Assembly: GCA_046589965.1 (NCBI GenBank)
Contig: JBKJVF010000025.1
Span: 1-5,911, forward strand
Direction: 5' to 3'
DNA from: JAJNPS01 sp046589965
GTDB taxonomy: Bacteria; Pseudomonadota; Alphaproteobacteria; Rhodobacterales; Rhodobacteraceae
Length of the DNA stretch: 5,911 nt
Part shown: positions 5,777 through 5,911 of the stretch, piece after piece
How the letters are laid out: each line of letters opens with the position of its first letter
Numbering within the stretch: position 1 is the stretch's first letter
Position numbers and translations under genes: made by a program
Notes under the pieces: generated by a model
What the model saw: only the letters and a program-made list of their open reading frames with translations
Told to the model about the DNA's origin: nothing
Database searches by the model: none

Positions 5777-5911
5777 GCCCATCCGGACAACCTTACTAAC
5801 TCCGCGATAACAGATGGTTAGCCCATCTTTAGGCTCGAAACGTCAGCGTCGTGTCGCACGGAACTGCCGCTAACCATTGCGAAAGGGTGGTACTCGACGG
5901 CAACATCGCGT
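5777..5911. other. Unassigned sequence, probable edge of an integrated element
   Basis: No gene is recognised here. GCCCATC occurs at 5777-5783 and again at 5821-5827. A small hairpin (AGATGG/CCATCT, loop TTAGC) lies at 5812-5828. A 9-bp inverted repeat pairs ATGGTTAGC (5814-5822) with GCTAACCAT (5869-5877). A minus-strand frame runs open from the right edge to a TAA at 5820-5818 (30 codons, no family recognised); it could be the end of a gene outside the window. Short repeats next to an att core would suit integrase arm sites, but this is inference. Confidence 0.35.

Noticed and set aside
5732..5806. A complete tRNA using the sequence right of the anticodon as its 5' half
   Set aside because: A CGCGGAG at about the right distance could partly pair with the acceptor strand, but the anticodon stem and D arm do not pair and the conserved 5' half of initiator tRNA is absent.

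Overview
The window looks like chromosomal DNA of a high-GC alphaproteobacterium, most likely a member of the Rhodobacterales (Rhodobacter/Paracoccus type). The basis is protein style, codon use, and a fragment of a typical alphaproteobacterial initiator-tRNA gene near the right end. The species cannot be told from the sequence.

Positions 1-4309 hold one tightly packed plus-strand operon: (1) the end of a small secreted PepSY-domain protein; (2) a small secreted Asp-rich protein; (3) a secreted DUF2271 protein carrying a perfect-looking ApbE flavinylation motif (D-G-I-T-G-A-S); (4) a 732-residue membrane flavocytochrome fusing a four-helix PepSY-TM domain to a flavodoxin-like domain and an NADPH:flavin (FNR/CPR-like) reductase domain; (5) an ApbE-type FAD:protein FMN transferase. 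Together they suggest a transmembrane electron path: cytosolic NADPH -> FAD -> FMN -> hemes of the PepSY-TM domain -> covalent FMN on periplasmic DUF2271 -> an unknown acceptor, perhaps a metal ion given the Asp/His-rich small proteins. The parts belong to families already linked to flavin-based extracytosolic electron transfer. The specific wiring here, and the fact that the ApbE protein has no export signal, are worth attention.

Positions of about 4334-5676 hold the remains of a serine site-specific recombinase. It has lost most of its catalytic domain and carries one in-frame stop and at least two frameshifts. The remains start within a few dozen bases of the apbE stop codon.

Positions 5677-5911 hold a strong hairpin, then the 3' half only (45 nt, minus strand) of an initiator tRNA-Met gene, cut at the anticodon loop, then about 135 bases of unrecognised sequence with short repeats. 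This pattern fits one end (an att site) of an element integrated in tRNA-fMet and extending to the right beyond the window. No complete RNA gene, CRISPR array or insertion sequence was seen.
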